The translations under genes and the position numbers were made by a program. From Lysobacter antibioticus (GTDB lineage Bacteria; Pseudomonadota; Gammaproteobacteria; Xanthomonadales; Xanthomonadaceae): 64,000 nucleotides of DNA. The notes beneath the pieces are model-generated. The model made no database searches, was not told the DNA's origin, and saw only the letters and a list, made by a program, of their open reading frames with translations. The stretch spans positions 48,815-112,814 of the forward strand of contig NZ_JMTZ01000032.1 of the NCBI RefSeq assembly GCF_000731095.1, read 5' to 3'. Positions 1 through 9,007 of this stretch are shown here, piece after piece. How positions within the stretch are numbered: the first letter of the stretch is position 1; each line of letters starts with the position of its first letter.

Positions 1-1203
1 TGGGACACCTACCGCGCGCTGCATCCGCTGCTGACCCTGGTGCAACCCGAGCGACGCAACAACGACTTCGTCAATTCGCTGCTCGCCTCGCGCCGCCACA
101 GCCCCTACGGCATCCTGCCGGTCTGGTCCTTCCACGGCCAGGAAACCTGGTGCATGGTCGGCTACCACGCCGTGCCGGTGATCGCCGACGCCTACATGAA
201 AGGCATCCGCGGTTACGACACCGGCGAAGCGCTCGACGCGATGGTCGCCAGCGCCAGCTACGGCCCCTACGACGGCATCGCCCAATACATGGAGCTCGGC
301 TACGTGCCGATCGACGAAGAAGGCGAGGCCGCCTCGAAGACCCTCGAATACGCCTTCGACGACTGGACCATCGCGCGCATGGCCGGCGACATGGGCCGCC
401 AGGACATCGCGGCGAAGTTCGAAAAACGCGCCGGCAACTGGAAGCACGCGTTCGACCCGAACAGCGGCTTCATGCGCGCACGCAAGCGCGACGGCGCCTT
501 CCGCGAACCCTTCGACCCCACCGCCAGCGGCTACGGCACCGACTACACCGAGGGCAACGCCTGGCAGTACTCCTGGTATGTGCCGCAGGACGTCGCCGGC
601 CTGATCGACGCCCACGGCGGCGACGCCAAGCTCGTCGCCAAACTCGACCAGGTCTTCGACGCCAAGGTCGACCCGAAAGTGTTCGAACACATGGAAGACA
701 TCACCGGCCTGATCGGCTGGTACGCCCACGGCAACGAACCCAGCCACCACGTCGCCTACCTGTACGGCTACGCCGGCCAACCCTGGCGCACCCAGGAGCG
801 CCTCAAGCAGATCATGGCCAGCCAATACGCCCCGCGCCCCGACGGCCTGGCCGGCAACGACGACCTCGGCCAGATGTCGGCCTGGTACGTCTTCACCGCG
901 CTCGGCTTCTACCCGGTGGCCCCGGCCAGCAACGAATACGCCATCGGCCGCCCCTTCCTGCCCAAGGCCACCCTCAAGCTGCCCAACGGCAAACGCTTCA
1001 CCGTCGTCGCCGACGGCCTGGACGACGCCCACACCTACATCGGCGCCGCCACCCTCAACGGCCAACCGCTGGACCGCAGCTTTCTGCGCCACGAAGAGAT
1101 CATGGCCGGCGGGGAACTTCGGTTTACGATGCAGGGGGCGCCGAATAAGGCTTGGGCTAGCGATCCGAAGCAGCGGCCGTATTCGATGAGTGTGAGGCGC
1201 TGA
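1..1203 (+). CDS. GH92 family alpha-mannosidase, 3' part
   Basis: The frame is open from base 1, so the 5' end lies outside the window; about 400 C-terminal residues are present. GH92 enzymes are calcium-dependent exo-alpha-mannosidases, usually periplasmic or secreted, that trim N-glycan-type mannosides. Family signatures visible are WDTYR at the left edge, GNEPSHHVAYLYGYAGQPW in the middle and the downstream GNDDLGQMSAWYVFTALGFY, the conserved end of the (alpha/alpha)6 barrel. A beta-sandwich tail follows and the gene ends in TGA. Substrate linkage cannot be told from this fragment. It is a host gene outside the prophage. Confidence 0.93.
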   Translation, partial: WDTYRALHPLLTLVQPERRNNDFVNSLLASRRHSPYGILPVWSFHGQETWCMVGYHAVPVIADAYMKGIRGYDTGEALDAMVASASYGPYDGIAQYMELGYVPIDEEGEAASKTLEYAFDDWTIARMAGDMGRQDIAAKFEKRAGNWKHAFDPNSGFMRARKRDGAFREPFDPTASGYGTDYTEGNAWQYSWYVPQDVAGLIDAHGGDAKLVAKLDQVFDAKVDPKVFEHMEDITGLIGWYAHGNEPSHHVAYLYGYAGQPWRTQERLKQIMASQYAPRPDGLAGNDDLGQMSAWYVFTALGFYPVAPASNEYAIGRPFLPKATLKLPNGKRFTVVADGLDDAHTYIGAATLNGQPLDRSFLRHEEIMAGGELRFTMQGAPNKAWASDPKQRPYSMSVRR

Positions 1204-1447
1204 GGGGGGGCGGTCGTCGCCTATCTCTGTCCCTGCACCGATGAGCGCTGTTTGGTAAGGCGCTTCGGCTGGTGAGGCGCCTCGATTGCGCCTGGGGTCC
1301 ATCGATTGGCAGGAATCGACGAGACAGGCCACACCGCTGCCTCGCGCTGTACCAGCGTTGGGGCTTGGCCTCGCCATGCGGCGGCGCTGGCACATAGCCG
1401 CGCCGCTTACGCCTGCCCCGCCCAACCATTAGAATCCCTGCTCGCGC

Positions 1448-1523
1448 GGGCCTATAGCTCAACGGTTAGAGCAGAGGACTCATAATCCTTTGGTTCCAGG
1501 TTCGAATCCTGGTGGGCCCACCA
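1448..1523 (+). tRNA. tRNA with CAU anticodon, probably tRNA-Ile2 (or elongator Met)
   Basis: A complete 76-nt cloverleaf. The acceptor arm GGGCCTA pairs with TGGGCCC with one G-T wobble, the anticodon loop is CTCATAA (anticodon CAT), the T arm contains GGTTCGAATCC, and the 3' CCA is encoded. The short D loop and the AGCAG plus GACTCATAATC context resemble E. coli ileX, so a tRNA-Ile2 whose C34 would be modified to lysidine is more likely than elongator Met, but CAU alone cannot separate them. Atypical sequence starts directly downstream, as often seen where islands integrate. Confidence 0.93.
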
Positions 1524-2084
1524 CCCCTTTCGGAAGGGCGTTTATCTCCCCCTCCGCACGTTGAGAAACCCCCCTTATTTTCGAGGGTTTCCGCGAAGGC
1601 CGTGGTTTCAGAGAACCGGCGAAAAACGCCGTTTGGCGAAATTTTCGCCAGTCAGTCCTCTCTCTTCTCCCTACCTGTGGTCTCGGAACCAAAGGCCCGA
1701 AAACTCGACCCTTGTAAATCAATGGGTTAGCCGTGGACCTTGTTGCGAGTTTTTCGGCGATCAACAGGTCAACTAGGACGGCAAACCCGCTCTCCCGGAC
1801 CAAAGGAAGAGAGAGCGGAGATCTGCGTGAGCAGCCCACCCAAACGTGACCGCCGGCCAAGCCAGCTCACTCAGCGCTAGCGGCAAAATCCTGGCTTTCG
1901 ACAAAGCCTAAGGAGGGCGGGATGATCGCAGTGGACTTGCGGATATCGATGGTTCTTGCCATGCGAATGCTCGCAACCAGGGTGGCGGCCACCGCTACGG
2001 AGTGGTCCGCCCCCATCGTCCCCGCCGGTAGCTCGCCACCCCGCTAGACCGAGTAGAGCTGTAACTCTTATCTAGAACAGCCCC
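1524..2084. other. Non-coding stretch downstream of the tRNA
   Basis: No convincing gene. ORFs here either overlap the tRNA in antisense or lack a ribosome binding site and family features. It holds a 27-bp sequence (1570-1596) repeated in inverted orientation near the right end of the window, and looks like an attachment or island-boundary region. Confidence 0.5.
1570..1596 (+). repeat. Left copy of 27-bp inverted repeat near the tRNA
   Basis: Begins CCCCCTTATTTTCGAGGG and continues TTTCCGCGA. The reverse complement of 62998-63024 matches it at 25 of 27 positions. It lies about 47 bases after the tRNA CCA end. Because the two copies are inverted they are not simple attL/attR direct repeats; they may be remnants of related att-type sequences from separate integration events. 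Confidence 0.55.
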
Positions 2085-2471
2085 TTACTTAAAGCCACGA
2101 AAGTACAGAGAGTTGCGCATGATTTCGTCGAGGAAGTTCGAGCGGGACCTTTGATGCTGTTCGGCTTCCCATCTCTTCTTGTTTTCTTCATATGCCTTTT
2201 CGCGCGCGGCCTGCCTTGCAGCGCAATCAATAACTTCACAAACAGGAGTTCCTTTGGGGTGATCCCATTCAGTTGTAAAGATATTCAATCCCCGAATGAT
2301 GCTGGTGTTTGCATCTACTCCACGGAGCCTGTCTGCGAATGCTTGCGTTGGCACAACCAGGATGGCAAGCAGTAGTACTGCAACATGACGTTTCTCAGAA
2401 ACCAGATCAGTGAGGAAGCCTGTCGCGGCTCTCTGATGGTTCGAGTGTAGCGACTGCGCCGATGGGTTCAT
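2085..2471 (-). CDS. Small putative exported protein
   Basis: 128 aa. A stretch near residues 29-47, ending in VVPTQAFA, looks like a signal peptide with an AxA cleavage site, though it sits late in the predicted protein, so the true start may be further downstream. The mature part carries two cysteines (VCEVIDCAA) and a charged helical tail rich in K, R and E. No family recognised. It is transcribed in the same direction as the HAF-type gene upstream and ends in a sparse region next to the tRNA. Confidence 0.5.
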   Translation of the reverse strand: MNPSAQSLHSNHQRAATGFLTDLVSEKRHVAVLLLAILVVPTQAFADRLRGVDANTSIIRGLNIFTTEWDHPKGTPVCEVIDCAARQAAREKAYEENKKRWEAEQHQRSRSNFLDEIMRNSLYFRGFK

Positions 2472-2546
2472 GCCTGTTCTCCGGCTAATGGGACGGCTTA
2501 CTTGAAGGCTTCTGCGAGATTTGAGAACACTACGACGCTCTTACCC

Positions 2547-3860
2547 TTAAAGTTTGCGCGAGAGGCCCGGTCGCACGACCGCTTTGAAATCTTCACGAGG
2601 CTTGGCCCCTCTAAGTGTCCTGCGCTGAATCTGGCTGCAGAGCTCAATTTCAGTTGCGTGATGCTCGTGTCCGACTACTTCGCTCTCGCCCGCTCCATGG
2701 CAACCGTTCTTCGAGATATTGGTAGCACTGGAGTTGTCTCCGCCGGATATTGGGGGCAGGTCAACGGTGCCGGTTTGATAAGTCCACATCGCGGAATGAA
2801 GGTTGCCTTCTTCAGTCTCGCTATTGATTAGCACCAGACCATTGTTGCCGATAGCAACACCAGAAGCGGAAAAGCCTCCTGGTAATGGCGCGATGACTGT
2901 GAAGTTGTTGTTGCGTGTATCCCAGACGAACGGCAGGGCCGGTTCATCACGAAGTTGAACTTGGCCAAGTACTTGCCCCGAGGCATTCATATCGATGCCG
3001 CTGTTGCGCAGGGTGCGGCCGGCACCGTCTGTAATGGTCAAGACAAGAGGCGTGGCGGGGTTCTGCCAATACGTCGTTCGAGCACCTGACAGACCGAAGC
3101 CACAAGTACCAAGAGATCCGCCTGTACTGATTTGCTGAAATACAGCGCAGCGGTCACTGCCCTCAGGATGTGCATAGAGTGCAGCAACATAAGCACCAAG
3201 CAGCCCGGTTGGTGACCAGTACATCGGCCTGCTCTTTCCTCTGCCATCTGGACACATGCCGACCACTGTGGGGCCGGTTCCGCTGCCAGCAACTACATCG
3301 GTTGGGCTGCAGTTTGAGCTGGACAAACCCAGTAATCCAACAGGCAATGCGATCGCATTAGTCGTGCCAGCTTTCCAGAGCACCGGTCGAGAGGTGCCTA
3401 CACCGCTTATGCTGACGCCCGCGATGGCGCCATCTTGGTTAAAGGCGGTCGCTACTGTCTTTACGTCTCCTCCGAGAGGCCGCAACTGTTGCACGGTTGG
3501 CGTTCCCGCTAGGTCCGTCCATTTGACGGCCTGGGAAACACTATCGACGTCATTGCAACTGCCAACGACTAAGCCATTGTTGCTGATCGCGCCGGCATCA
3601 CAGCTTCTTCCGATAGCCAGATGAGGTAGCTCAACGCTAGTGCCCGGGCTTAACGATGCGAATCCAGCCGTAATTCCTTCCGTCTTTGTGCAAGATCCAA
3701 CAACGACTGCAAAGTCATTCACGGCAGAGCCGACGCAATCCTGCCCTACACCGATGCCTTCGTCGATTACCTGTGCTAGCGCGCTTCGCGGGGTTGCTAT
3801 GCAGCAACAGAGAAATGCGAAGGAAAGCAAGCGATCACCGAGTTGCAAACCTGATGCCAT
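2547..3860 (-). CDS. Exported HAF-repeat-type extracellular protein
   Basis: 437 aa from an ATG preceded by GGAG at good spacing; an in-frame ATG seven codons upstream is less likely. Residues 1-30 form a signal peptide ending SALA. The body has imperfect repeats of about 40-50 residues built on patterns such as AISNNGLVVGSCND and AIGNNGLVLINSETEEG, each followed by a strand with a W (VKWTD, VLWKA, FVWD, MWTY). This fits HAF-type beta-propeller-like extracellular repeat proteins. Paired cysteines suggest disulphides. The last 40 residues look unlike the repeats and may be a divergent end. Function unknown; it acts outside the cytoplasm. Confidence 0.65.
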   Translation of the reverse strand: MASGLQLGDRLLSFAFLCCCIATPRSALAQVIDEGIGVGQDCVGSAVNDFAVVVGSCTKTEGITAGFASLSPGTSVELPHLAIGRSCDAGAISNNGLVVGSCNDVDSVSQAVKWTDLAGTPTVQQLRPLGGDVKTVATAFNQDGAIAGVSISGVGTSRPVLWKAGTTNAIALPVGLLGLSSSNCSPTDVVAGSGTGPTVVGMCPDGRGKSRPMYWSPTGLLGAYVAALYAHPEGSDRCAVFQQISTGGSLGTCGFGLSGARTTYWQNPATPLVLTITDGAGRTLRNSGIDMNASGQVLGQVQLRDEPALPFVWDTRNNNFTVIAPLPGGFSASGVAIGNNGLVLINSETEEGNLHSAMWTYQTGTVDLPPISGGDNSSATNISKNGCHGAGESEVVGHEHHATEIELCSQIQRRTLRGAKPREDFKAVVRPGLSRKL

Positions 3861-4453
3861 TGATGTCTCTCCGCGGTACATGTGACAAAGATAAGGGGGC
3901 AGCCGAGGAGCAAGAAATGTCGTTTCCTAGCACTCGATGACATCGAATGTGTCCCTAACTCAAGGTGCGAGCAATCCTATGCTCAGAGCTTTTGGCAAAA
4001 GCGGTCGCTAGGTCACGGCGAAGCCATCATCTGTTGTGATGGCCGTCATTTTATCGAAGGGGCTTCCATTCGATGTGTTCGTTGATTTCAATTGAGAAAT
4101 GCAACGGGTCTTCGCCACCTTCGTTTGAAAGGACGATTCGAGGACGTGTATTTCGCCACTTGGCGAAACAGGCCGTGCGCCAGCACAAGGGCGCCAGAAT
4201 GTCCGGGTATATGGTTTGGCTGTCAACTCGAAGTGAAGCGGCCCGGGTAGGCTCGTATCGGACCGGCAGTACTCAGCTTCGAGATGCCGTGTGAAGCCAC
4301 TGGCTACGAGCGTGCGCCAACAACAGTCAAGTCGAAGATAGGGCCGCCAAGTTCAACGCGAACCCTCGTTGCAGTGCGAGCATGCACTCCAGAGTCGTCG
4401 CCACAACTCAGGTGGAGATCGAGGGGGCTTGCCCCTCGATTTTGTGGCCCCAG
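3861..4453. other. Intergenic region without a recognisable gene
   Basis: About 590 bases of mixed, somewhat lower GC sequence. Short ORFs on both strands have no ribosome binding site, no family motif and inconsistent codon bias. It presumably contains the promoter of the HAF-type gene on its left side. Confidence 0.5.
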
Positions 4454-4783
4454 TTACGTTTGGTCGTCCACGGCTGCAGTCGGCCCGTTCGCCTTCACCG
4501 AGGCAATGCCGCCATCGCGAGCCGATTCACTCGAATAGAGCTCGCTGGTCCCGATCACTTGGCCATTCGAGGCTTTGAGGCTGAACATCGGCTTGCCGTT
4601 ACTTGAGTCCTTGCGCTCGTAGCGTTCATCGAGCGCCGAATTCTTCTTTACCGATTCGATGCCATCCTCCGCGCTGCCCTTCGCGTTGTAGAGCTCACTC
4701 GTAAGGATCGTCTCGTGATTTCCTGCCTTCAGGACAAACCGGAACTGCGAGCCGGAACGGCTAAGTACATAACGTGCTGCCAT
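4454..4783 (-). CDS. YegP/DUF1508 family protein, two tandem repeats
   Basis: 109 aa starting at an ATG with AAGGAG eight bases upstream, which rejects the longer ORF starting at 4909. It has two copies of the DUF1508 unit: FRFVLKAGNHETILTSELY with GIESVKKN, then MFSLKASNGQVIGTSELY with GIASVKAN. Each forms a small alpha/beta fold with a conserved I-x-S-V-K ending. The two-repeat arrangement is the same as in E. coli YegP. The biological role of the family is not settled. It is a monocistronic gene in an otherwise poorly conserved region. Confidence 0.88.
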   Translation of the reverse strand: MAARYVLSRSGSQFRFVLKAGNHETILTSELYNAKGSAEDGIESVKKNSALDERYERKDSSNGKPMFSLKASNGQVIGTSELYSSESARDGGIASVKANGPTAAVDDQT

Positions 4784-5022
4784 GGACTGCTCCTTTGATC
4801 GAAGAGGACCGAATGCAACCAGGAACCTGCCGCGGACAAGGCTATGAAGCCGGCGCGTGCGGATCACACTGGGCAATCGATACTGGCATGCGGGCAACCC
4901 GCGAAACAACGGGAAGAGCCGTCTGTAGGGCGAGTTGGTAAATGTGCTTTGTCCTAGATTCAGGGACGGCCCAGACGGGTTCCACTCGCCATGCCGGTAG
5001 AGGCCTAAAGCAGAGCGGCGTG

Positions 5023-5730
5023 TTAGTGAGTCACTCCATCATTCACGTTCTCATCACCGTAATAGCCTTCGCCGTGGAGCTTTTCCGTTCGCCAGTATTC
5101 GATTTCTTCATCCATGGTTGCGACATCGCGGACCTCGATATCGTAGGTGTCTATATCGATCCAATGGTCGAAGGTCCGTTCTTGCATGATTCGGACGACT
5201 TCCGACGCTGGCAACGAGTGGTCGATGATGCTCCTGAAGCCCAAGCCGAACCAATCGCCCATGTCCGTTTGGTCAGGCAAGTTCTCGATGATCCACTCTC
5301 CTGTATAGCGATCCGGGGAGTACTCCAGATGGTCGACCTCGTCCTGTAAAGTCCAGTCGCCCTCGGCTATCCGACGCTCTCGGCGGGCCTCGAAGTCGTG
5401 GAAGAACTTCTCATGGCTGACGACAGCGTTTGTGTCGTCTTTCCAGTCGTACCAACGCACGCTGATGCCGATTTGGTCCCAGCGCGTAAACGCGGCCACC
5501 AACGCTGCCTTCGTCGGCGCAAACACCCACTCGTACTCATTCAAAAAGCGCTGGCCGGCAGAGCAGCCGACGCCTTTCGCTGCAAACGGTCGCATGTCGC
5601 GCTGCGTGGCCCAGAACTGCTCAAGCGCAGCCAGTGTGGGAAGGCGAACGAAGACGGCATTCTCAGCCAAAGGCAGATTCTCGGGCAGTGGAATTTGAAC
5701 GGGTAGTAACGATTTAGTAGGCGTACGCAC
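5023..5730 (-). CDS. Hypothetical acidic protein
   Basis: 235 aa from a GTG with GAGGGG six bases upstream; the frame is open to 6000, so the start is uncertain. The protein is rich in W, D and E, for example WYDWKDDT and DHWIDIDTYDIEVRD, and looks like a soluble cytoplasmic protein. No family recognised. It lies downstream of two overlapping minus-strand ORFs and probably shares their transcript. It could be part of an unrecognised toxin or immunity set; this is only a guess from acidic composition and context. Confidence 0.5.
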   Translation of the reverse strand: MRTPTKSLLPVQIPLPENLPLAENAVFVRLPTLAALEQFWATQRDMRPFAAKGVGCSAGQRFLNEYEWVFAPTKAALVAAFTRWDQIGISVRWYDWKDDTNAVVSHEKFFHDFEARRERRIAEGDWTLQDEVDHLEYSPDRYTGEWIIENLPDQTDMGDWFGLGFRSIIDHSLPASEVVRIMQERTFDHWIDIDTYDIEVRDVATMDEEIEYWRTEKLHGEGYYGDENVNDGVTH

Positions 5731-5878
5731 GCATGCCCCTCTGGTGGATGTCGGTGGATAGTACCGATATCGCCGCGAGGGCTGAACCACCCTTCGCTCT
5801 CTTAGATCTATGTAGGAAAACGGCTTTAGCCTCGCAGCGCGCGTTGGCTTGCCGGGCTTGTGACGCCGAGCAGACGAC

Positions 5879-6229
5879 TCACTCTTCGGCAGGGCTGGCC
5901 CAGTTGAGACCGCCGATCCGGGGACCAAGTTCCAAGCGCCACGAAGAATGCCGAGAGCGATGATGATCGGCCCACGTTCTGCCGAACGGGCCCTCGACAT
6001 AGAGGAGCTTTCGGCGCACTAAGCGCCCCGGCTCACCCCATTCGTCGGGCTCGCGCTCTTCTTCGGTCACTGCGACGGAAGTCTCCGGGTCGTACTGCGG
6101 AGGGTCGCTCCGGGTACGCAGCCAGCAGGGATAGCGGGAAACGCAGACCGACATGAGCGGATGCTTCGATATAGGGCCGGACGGCCGGTTCTGCTCAGGC
6201 GGAACACGGCCAAACTCAGGGGGCATCAT
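5879..6229 (-). CDS. Hypothetical protein
   Basis: 116 aa. The chosen ATG overlaps the stop of the upstream gene in an ATGA junction, which suggests translational coupling. Residues 60-90 (DEWGEPGRLVRRKLLYVEGPFGRTW) look like structured protein, while the last 35 residues are rich in S, R, H and W and could reflect a frameshift relative to an ancestral longer gene. No family recognised. Confidence 0.42.
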   Translation of the reverse strand: MMPPEFGRVPPEQNRPSGPISKHPLMSVCVSRYPCWLRTRSDPPQYDPETSVAVTEEEREPDEWGEPGRLVRRKLLYVEGPFGRTWADHHRSRHSSWRLELGPRIGGLNWASPAEE

Positions 6230-6552
6230 GCCGCAATGGCTGGCTCGGACGAACAGTCGCGGCGAAGTTCGGCGCGTACAGAACCTCCCTGGCTGGAGAG
6301 CCAGCGTGCGACCCACCCTAGAGCGGCAGCGTCGGTGCAGAAGGGACGGCTGACGTGATCCTTTACGCCCAAGTGGCGCAGGATGGTTGCGACGGCGGCC
6401 TTCTTGTCTTGGACTGGCGCAATGGTTGCAAGCCAGGCCTCTGAATCCTCATCGGGCACCGCTACGAGATGTGGCGGAAAGATGAAGCCGGAAAAAGGCG
6501 CCTCCCAGGGAAAACCGGGAGGCAGATCTTGTAAAGGCCGGGGAGCGTCCAT
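6226..6552 (-). CDS. Hypothetical protein
   Basis: 108 aa, first gene of a three-gene minus-strand run ending at 5023. The N-terminus is proline-rich (DLPPGFPWEAPFSGFIFPPH), followed by an alpha-helical part (AWLATIAPVQDKKAAVATILRH). No signal peptide or membrane segment. The ribosome binding site is weak. It is coupled to the next gene by an ATGA overlap. No function can be assigned. Confidence 0.45.
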   Translation of the reverse strand: MDAPRPLQDLPPGFPWEAPFSGFIFPPHLVAVPDEDSEAWLATIAPVQDKKAAVATILRHLGVKDHVSRPFCTDAAALGWVARWLSSQGGSVRAELRRDCSSEPAIAA

Positions 6553-6613
6553 GGTCAGACACTAGTAGGGCGCTGTCTCGCTGGCCGAGACGCTCCAACC
6601 CGAGGCGGCCGTA

Positions 6614-7192
6614 TCAGTCCGCCTTATCCGCTTTGCCTGGCGAAACAGAATTCCTATCCGGCTTCGCACGGGGTGCAGTCTTCTTTGCGATCTTCTTTGC
6701 GATCTTCTTGGCGGTCTTCTTTGCTGCTCGCGCCGGCTTCGGCTTGGGCGATTTGGGTGCGTGCTGTTCCAGTACCGTCAGAACCTGCCGCTTGGTCATG
6801 CCACGCAGTATCGCGATCTTCTCGATGACCACTGGACGGGGTCGGGTGCCGCCCCGTTCCCAGCTATAGATCGACTGGTGGCTCGCACCGAGCAAGGGGG
6901 CGAAGGCTTCTCGTGACAGGCCGAACTTCTCCCGCAATTTGCGCAAACCACTGGCCGAGAATCGTGCCCGCGTGGTGGGCGCCGTGGGGTCGCCGACCGC
7001 TTGCCCGTTCTTGCGCGGACCCTTGGAAAGTACCTTGATACCCCGCTGGAGCTTATCGATATCGCCCTTGAGTGAAGTGATGGTCTTGCGCTGCGCGAGC
7101 ACCTGTTTGCGCAGGGATTCTACCTGCTGCCGGAACTCCTTTCTCGTCAATCGGACAATTTCATCTTTCAGTACAGAAGTAATGTTCGGCAT
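6614..7192 (-). CDS. XRE-family HTH regulator with coiled coil and histone-like tail
   Basis: 192 aa in three parts. Residues 1-60 form a charged coiled coil (VESLRKQVLAQRKTITSLKG). Residues about 80-140 form an XRE-type helix-turn-helix (GLRKLREKFGLSREAFAPLL, then GASHQSIYSWERG). The last 50 residues are a lysine/alanine/proline tail with AAKKTAKKIAKKIAKK, like histone H1-type DNA-compacting tails. It probably binds DNA as a multimer. It lies just outside the recombinase operon in the same direction, so it could be the prophage repressor or a host regulator; no other CI-like repressor is visible in the window. Confidence 0.8.
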   Translation of the reverse strand: MPNITSVLKDEIVRLTRKEFRQQVESLRKQVLAQRKTITSLKGDIDKLQRGIKVLSKGPRKNGQAVGDPTAPTTRARFSASGLRKLREKFGLSREAFAPLLGASHQSIYSWERGGTRPRPVVIEKIAILRGMTKRQVLTVLEQHAPKSPKPKPARAAKKTAKKIAKKIAKKTAPRAKPDRNSVSPGKADKAD

Positions 7193-7259
7193 GAAGCGCC
7201 CCTAGTTTCTTTAAGTGGAAGGATGAAGTTCGATAGGTCGCGCTTTCGTATGACCGAAA

Positions 7260-7676
7260 TCACAACCCAACGTGCTTGAGTTGATCCGGCCAAAGTGATG
7301 GCGGACTTACTGCCAAGCGCGTAAGGCGGACATCGGGCAGTGTGTCGTCAAGGATCGCCTCGATGATCTGTGGAGCCAGCAGGGTCATATTGATCATGCG
7401 GGCGATATAGCTGTTGTCTGTCTTCTCTCTGGCGGCGATCTCCTTCATGGATGCCACCTCGCCCGAGTCGAGCATCTCCCTCCAGCGAAGGCCACGGACC
7501 AGGGCCTGCTGCATGGCGGTCAGGTCGGGTGTAGCGCCCGGATTTCCGACAACGGCGGGTTGCAGCTTCCTTTGCCCTGATCGCCGCCGCAGGCGAATGG
7601 GCAGTGTCACCGTCGCTGCCCCATCGCTGGTATAGAAGATGCTGGCTTCGCCGTCCGGATGAATGACCTCGGGCAT
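7260..7676 (-). CDS. Recombinase-associated protein with ParB-like HTH
   Basis: 138 aa. The N-terminal half is beta-rich (ASIFYTSDGAATVTLPIRLRRR). The C-terminal half contains a helix-turn-helix resembling the ParB/Spo0J DNA-binding helix: VASMKEIAAREKTDNSYIAR followed by MINMTLLAPQIIEAILDD. Small proteins of this type commonly follow large serine recombinase genes in prophages and islands. The start codon overlaps the recombinase stop (TAATG), so the two are translationally coupled. Probably a DNA-binding partner of the recombinase or a directionality factor; this role is inferred from context. Confidence 0.75.
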   Translation of the reverse strand: MPEVIHPDGEASIFYTSDGAATVTLPIRLRRRSGQRKLQPAVVGNPGATPDLTAMQQALVRGLRWREMLDSGEVASMKEIAAREKTDNSYIARMINMTLLAPQIIEAILDDTLPDVRLTRLAVSPPSLWPDQLKHVGL

Positions 7677-9007
7677 TATGCGGCTTTCCTCTGGAGGTCG
7701 TCCGCCAGCAACTGAATGCCCAAGGGATGAAATCGGATTTCTAAGCGTTCAGGTGCAACGGTAATCTTCTCGATCAGTTGTTGGGCGATGACCTGCTGCT
7801 CGCTGGGAAACAGCGAGTCCCAGATCCGGTCGACGTTTCGCATGGCCACCGTGACTTGCGCTTCGTCTAAGGCCGTGTCGTGGGATCTCCCAGCAGCTAA
7901 CGTGGCTTGGATCATCTCAGGCGACTGGATAATCCGCCTGAACTGTTTCACTACGATGGACTCCAACTCATCAGCCGGTAGGCGCGGCAATGGGGACTGC
8001 GCGAGCTTGCCACGGTTTAAAAGTTCCTTGCTCAGGTAATAGCGATAAAGTTGTCCGCTACGCTTAGTAGTGTGCCAAGGGGACATCGCGGCCCCATCCT
8101 GATCGAAGAGCAGGCCCTTAAGTAGGAAGATCACGTTGGCTCGCGAGTGGTTGGCCCGTGTATGGGCATTGACGCTGAGAATCTCGCGCGTCTGCTCCCA
8201 CAGCGCGGGATCAATGATGGGCGGATGGGTATTCTCGAACTCGGTGTCCCGATGCTTAAGATGTCCAAGGTAGGTCCGGTTGTGGAGGATCTTGTGAATC
8301 GCTCCTTTATCGAGCGCCTTGCCGGGCGTATACCGGCCCTCCGCGCTGGTCCAGTCCTTATTCCGGTAGTTCGCCAGTCGTGCGCGCTCGGCCACCTTCT
8401 GGAGTGATCTGTCCTCCGCAAAGCGCTGGAAGACCCAGCGTACGACTGCGGCTTCCTCAGCATTGATAGAGAGCCTTCGCTCCTTGACGTCGTAGCCCAG
8501 CGGTGGGACGCCATGCATCCACAGTCCTTTGCGCTTACTGGCGATGAACTTGTCGCGGATGCGCTCGGCGGTTAGTTCTCGCTCGAACTGTGCGAAGGTC
8601 AACATGATGTTGAGCACCATGCGCCCCATCGCATCCGTGGTATTGAAGTGCTGCGTTACGGCGACGAACGTAACGTTATGTTCTTCCAGGGTTTTGAAAA
8701 GCTCAGCGAAATCGAACAGTGACCGGGTGAGGCGGTCGATCTTATAGGTGACGACGATGTCGATCTTTCCGGCGCGAATATCGTCCAGCAGTCGTCTGAG
8801 GGCCGGTCGCTCCAGATTGCCGCCGGAGTATCCACCGTCGTCATAGTAGTCACCAACCGGAATCCAGCCCTCGGAGCGCCGGCTGGCGATGTACGCTTCG
8901 CCGGAGTCTCGCTGGGCATCGATGGAGGTATAGGCCTGTCCGAGGCCTTCCTCGGTCGATACACGGGTATAGACTGCGCAACGCAGGCGCTTGAGTGGGT
9001 CGCTCAT
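7676..9007 (-). CDS. Large serine recombinase, probable prophage integrase
   Basis: 443 aa from an ATG that overlaps the upstream stop (ATGA). The resolvase domain spans residues 1-150 with the catalytic AVYTRVST (nucleophilic Ser), TYKIDRLTRS and FAQFERELTAERIRDK. A recombinase domain follows (about 160-270, GVPPLGYDV and LHNRTYLGHLKHRD). The region that usually holds a zinc ribbon (about 290-330) lacks the expected cysteine pairs. It would catalyse site-specific integration and excision through a covalent phosphoserine intermediate. It is the only visible integrase candidate for this prophage and is co-transcribed with two degenerate homologues upstream. Confidence 0.93.
   Translation of the reverse strand: MSDPLKRLRCAVYTRVSTEEGLGQAYTSIDAQRDSGEAYIASRRSEGWIPVGDYYDDGGYSGGNLERPALRRLLDDIRAGKIDIVVTYKIDRLTRSLFDFAELFKTLEEHNVTFVAVTQHFNTTDAMGRMVLNIMLTFAQFERELTAERIRDKFIASKRKGLWMHGVPPLGYDVKERRLSINAEEAAVVRWVFQRFAEDRSLQKVAERARLANYRNKDWTSAEGRYTPGKALDKGAIHKILHNRTYLGHLKHRDTEFENTHPPIIDPALWEQTREILSVNAHTRANHSRANVIFLLKGLLFDQDGAAMSPWHTTKRSGQLYRYYLSKELLNRGKLAQSPLPRLPADELESIVVKQFRRIIQSPEMIQATLAAGRSHDTALDEAQVTVAMRNVDRIWDSLFPSEQQVIAQQLIEKITVAPERLEIRFHPLGIQLLADDLQRKAA

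Noticed and set aside
1480..1860. 126-codon minus-strand frame ending in GPPGFEPGTKGL
   Set aside because: The end is antisense to the tRNA, a well known false ORF, and the rest has no ribosome binding site or family features.
4008..4226. 72-codon minus-strand frame between HAF-type and DUF1508 genes
   Set aside because: No ribosome binding site, no conserved pattern, composition of non-coding DNA.
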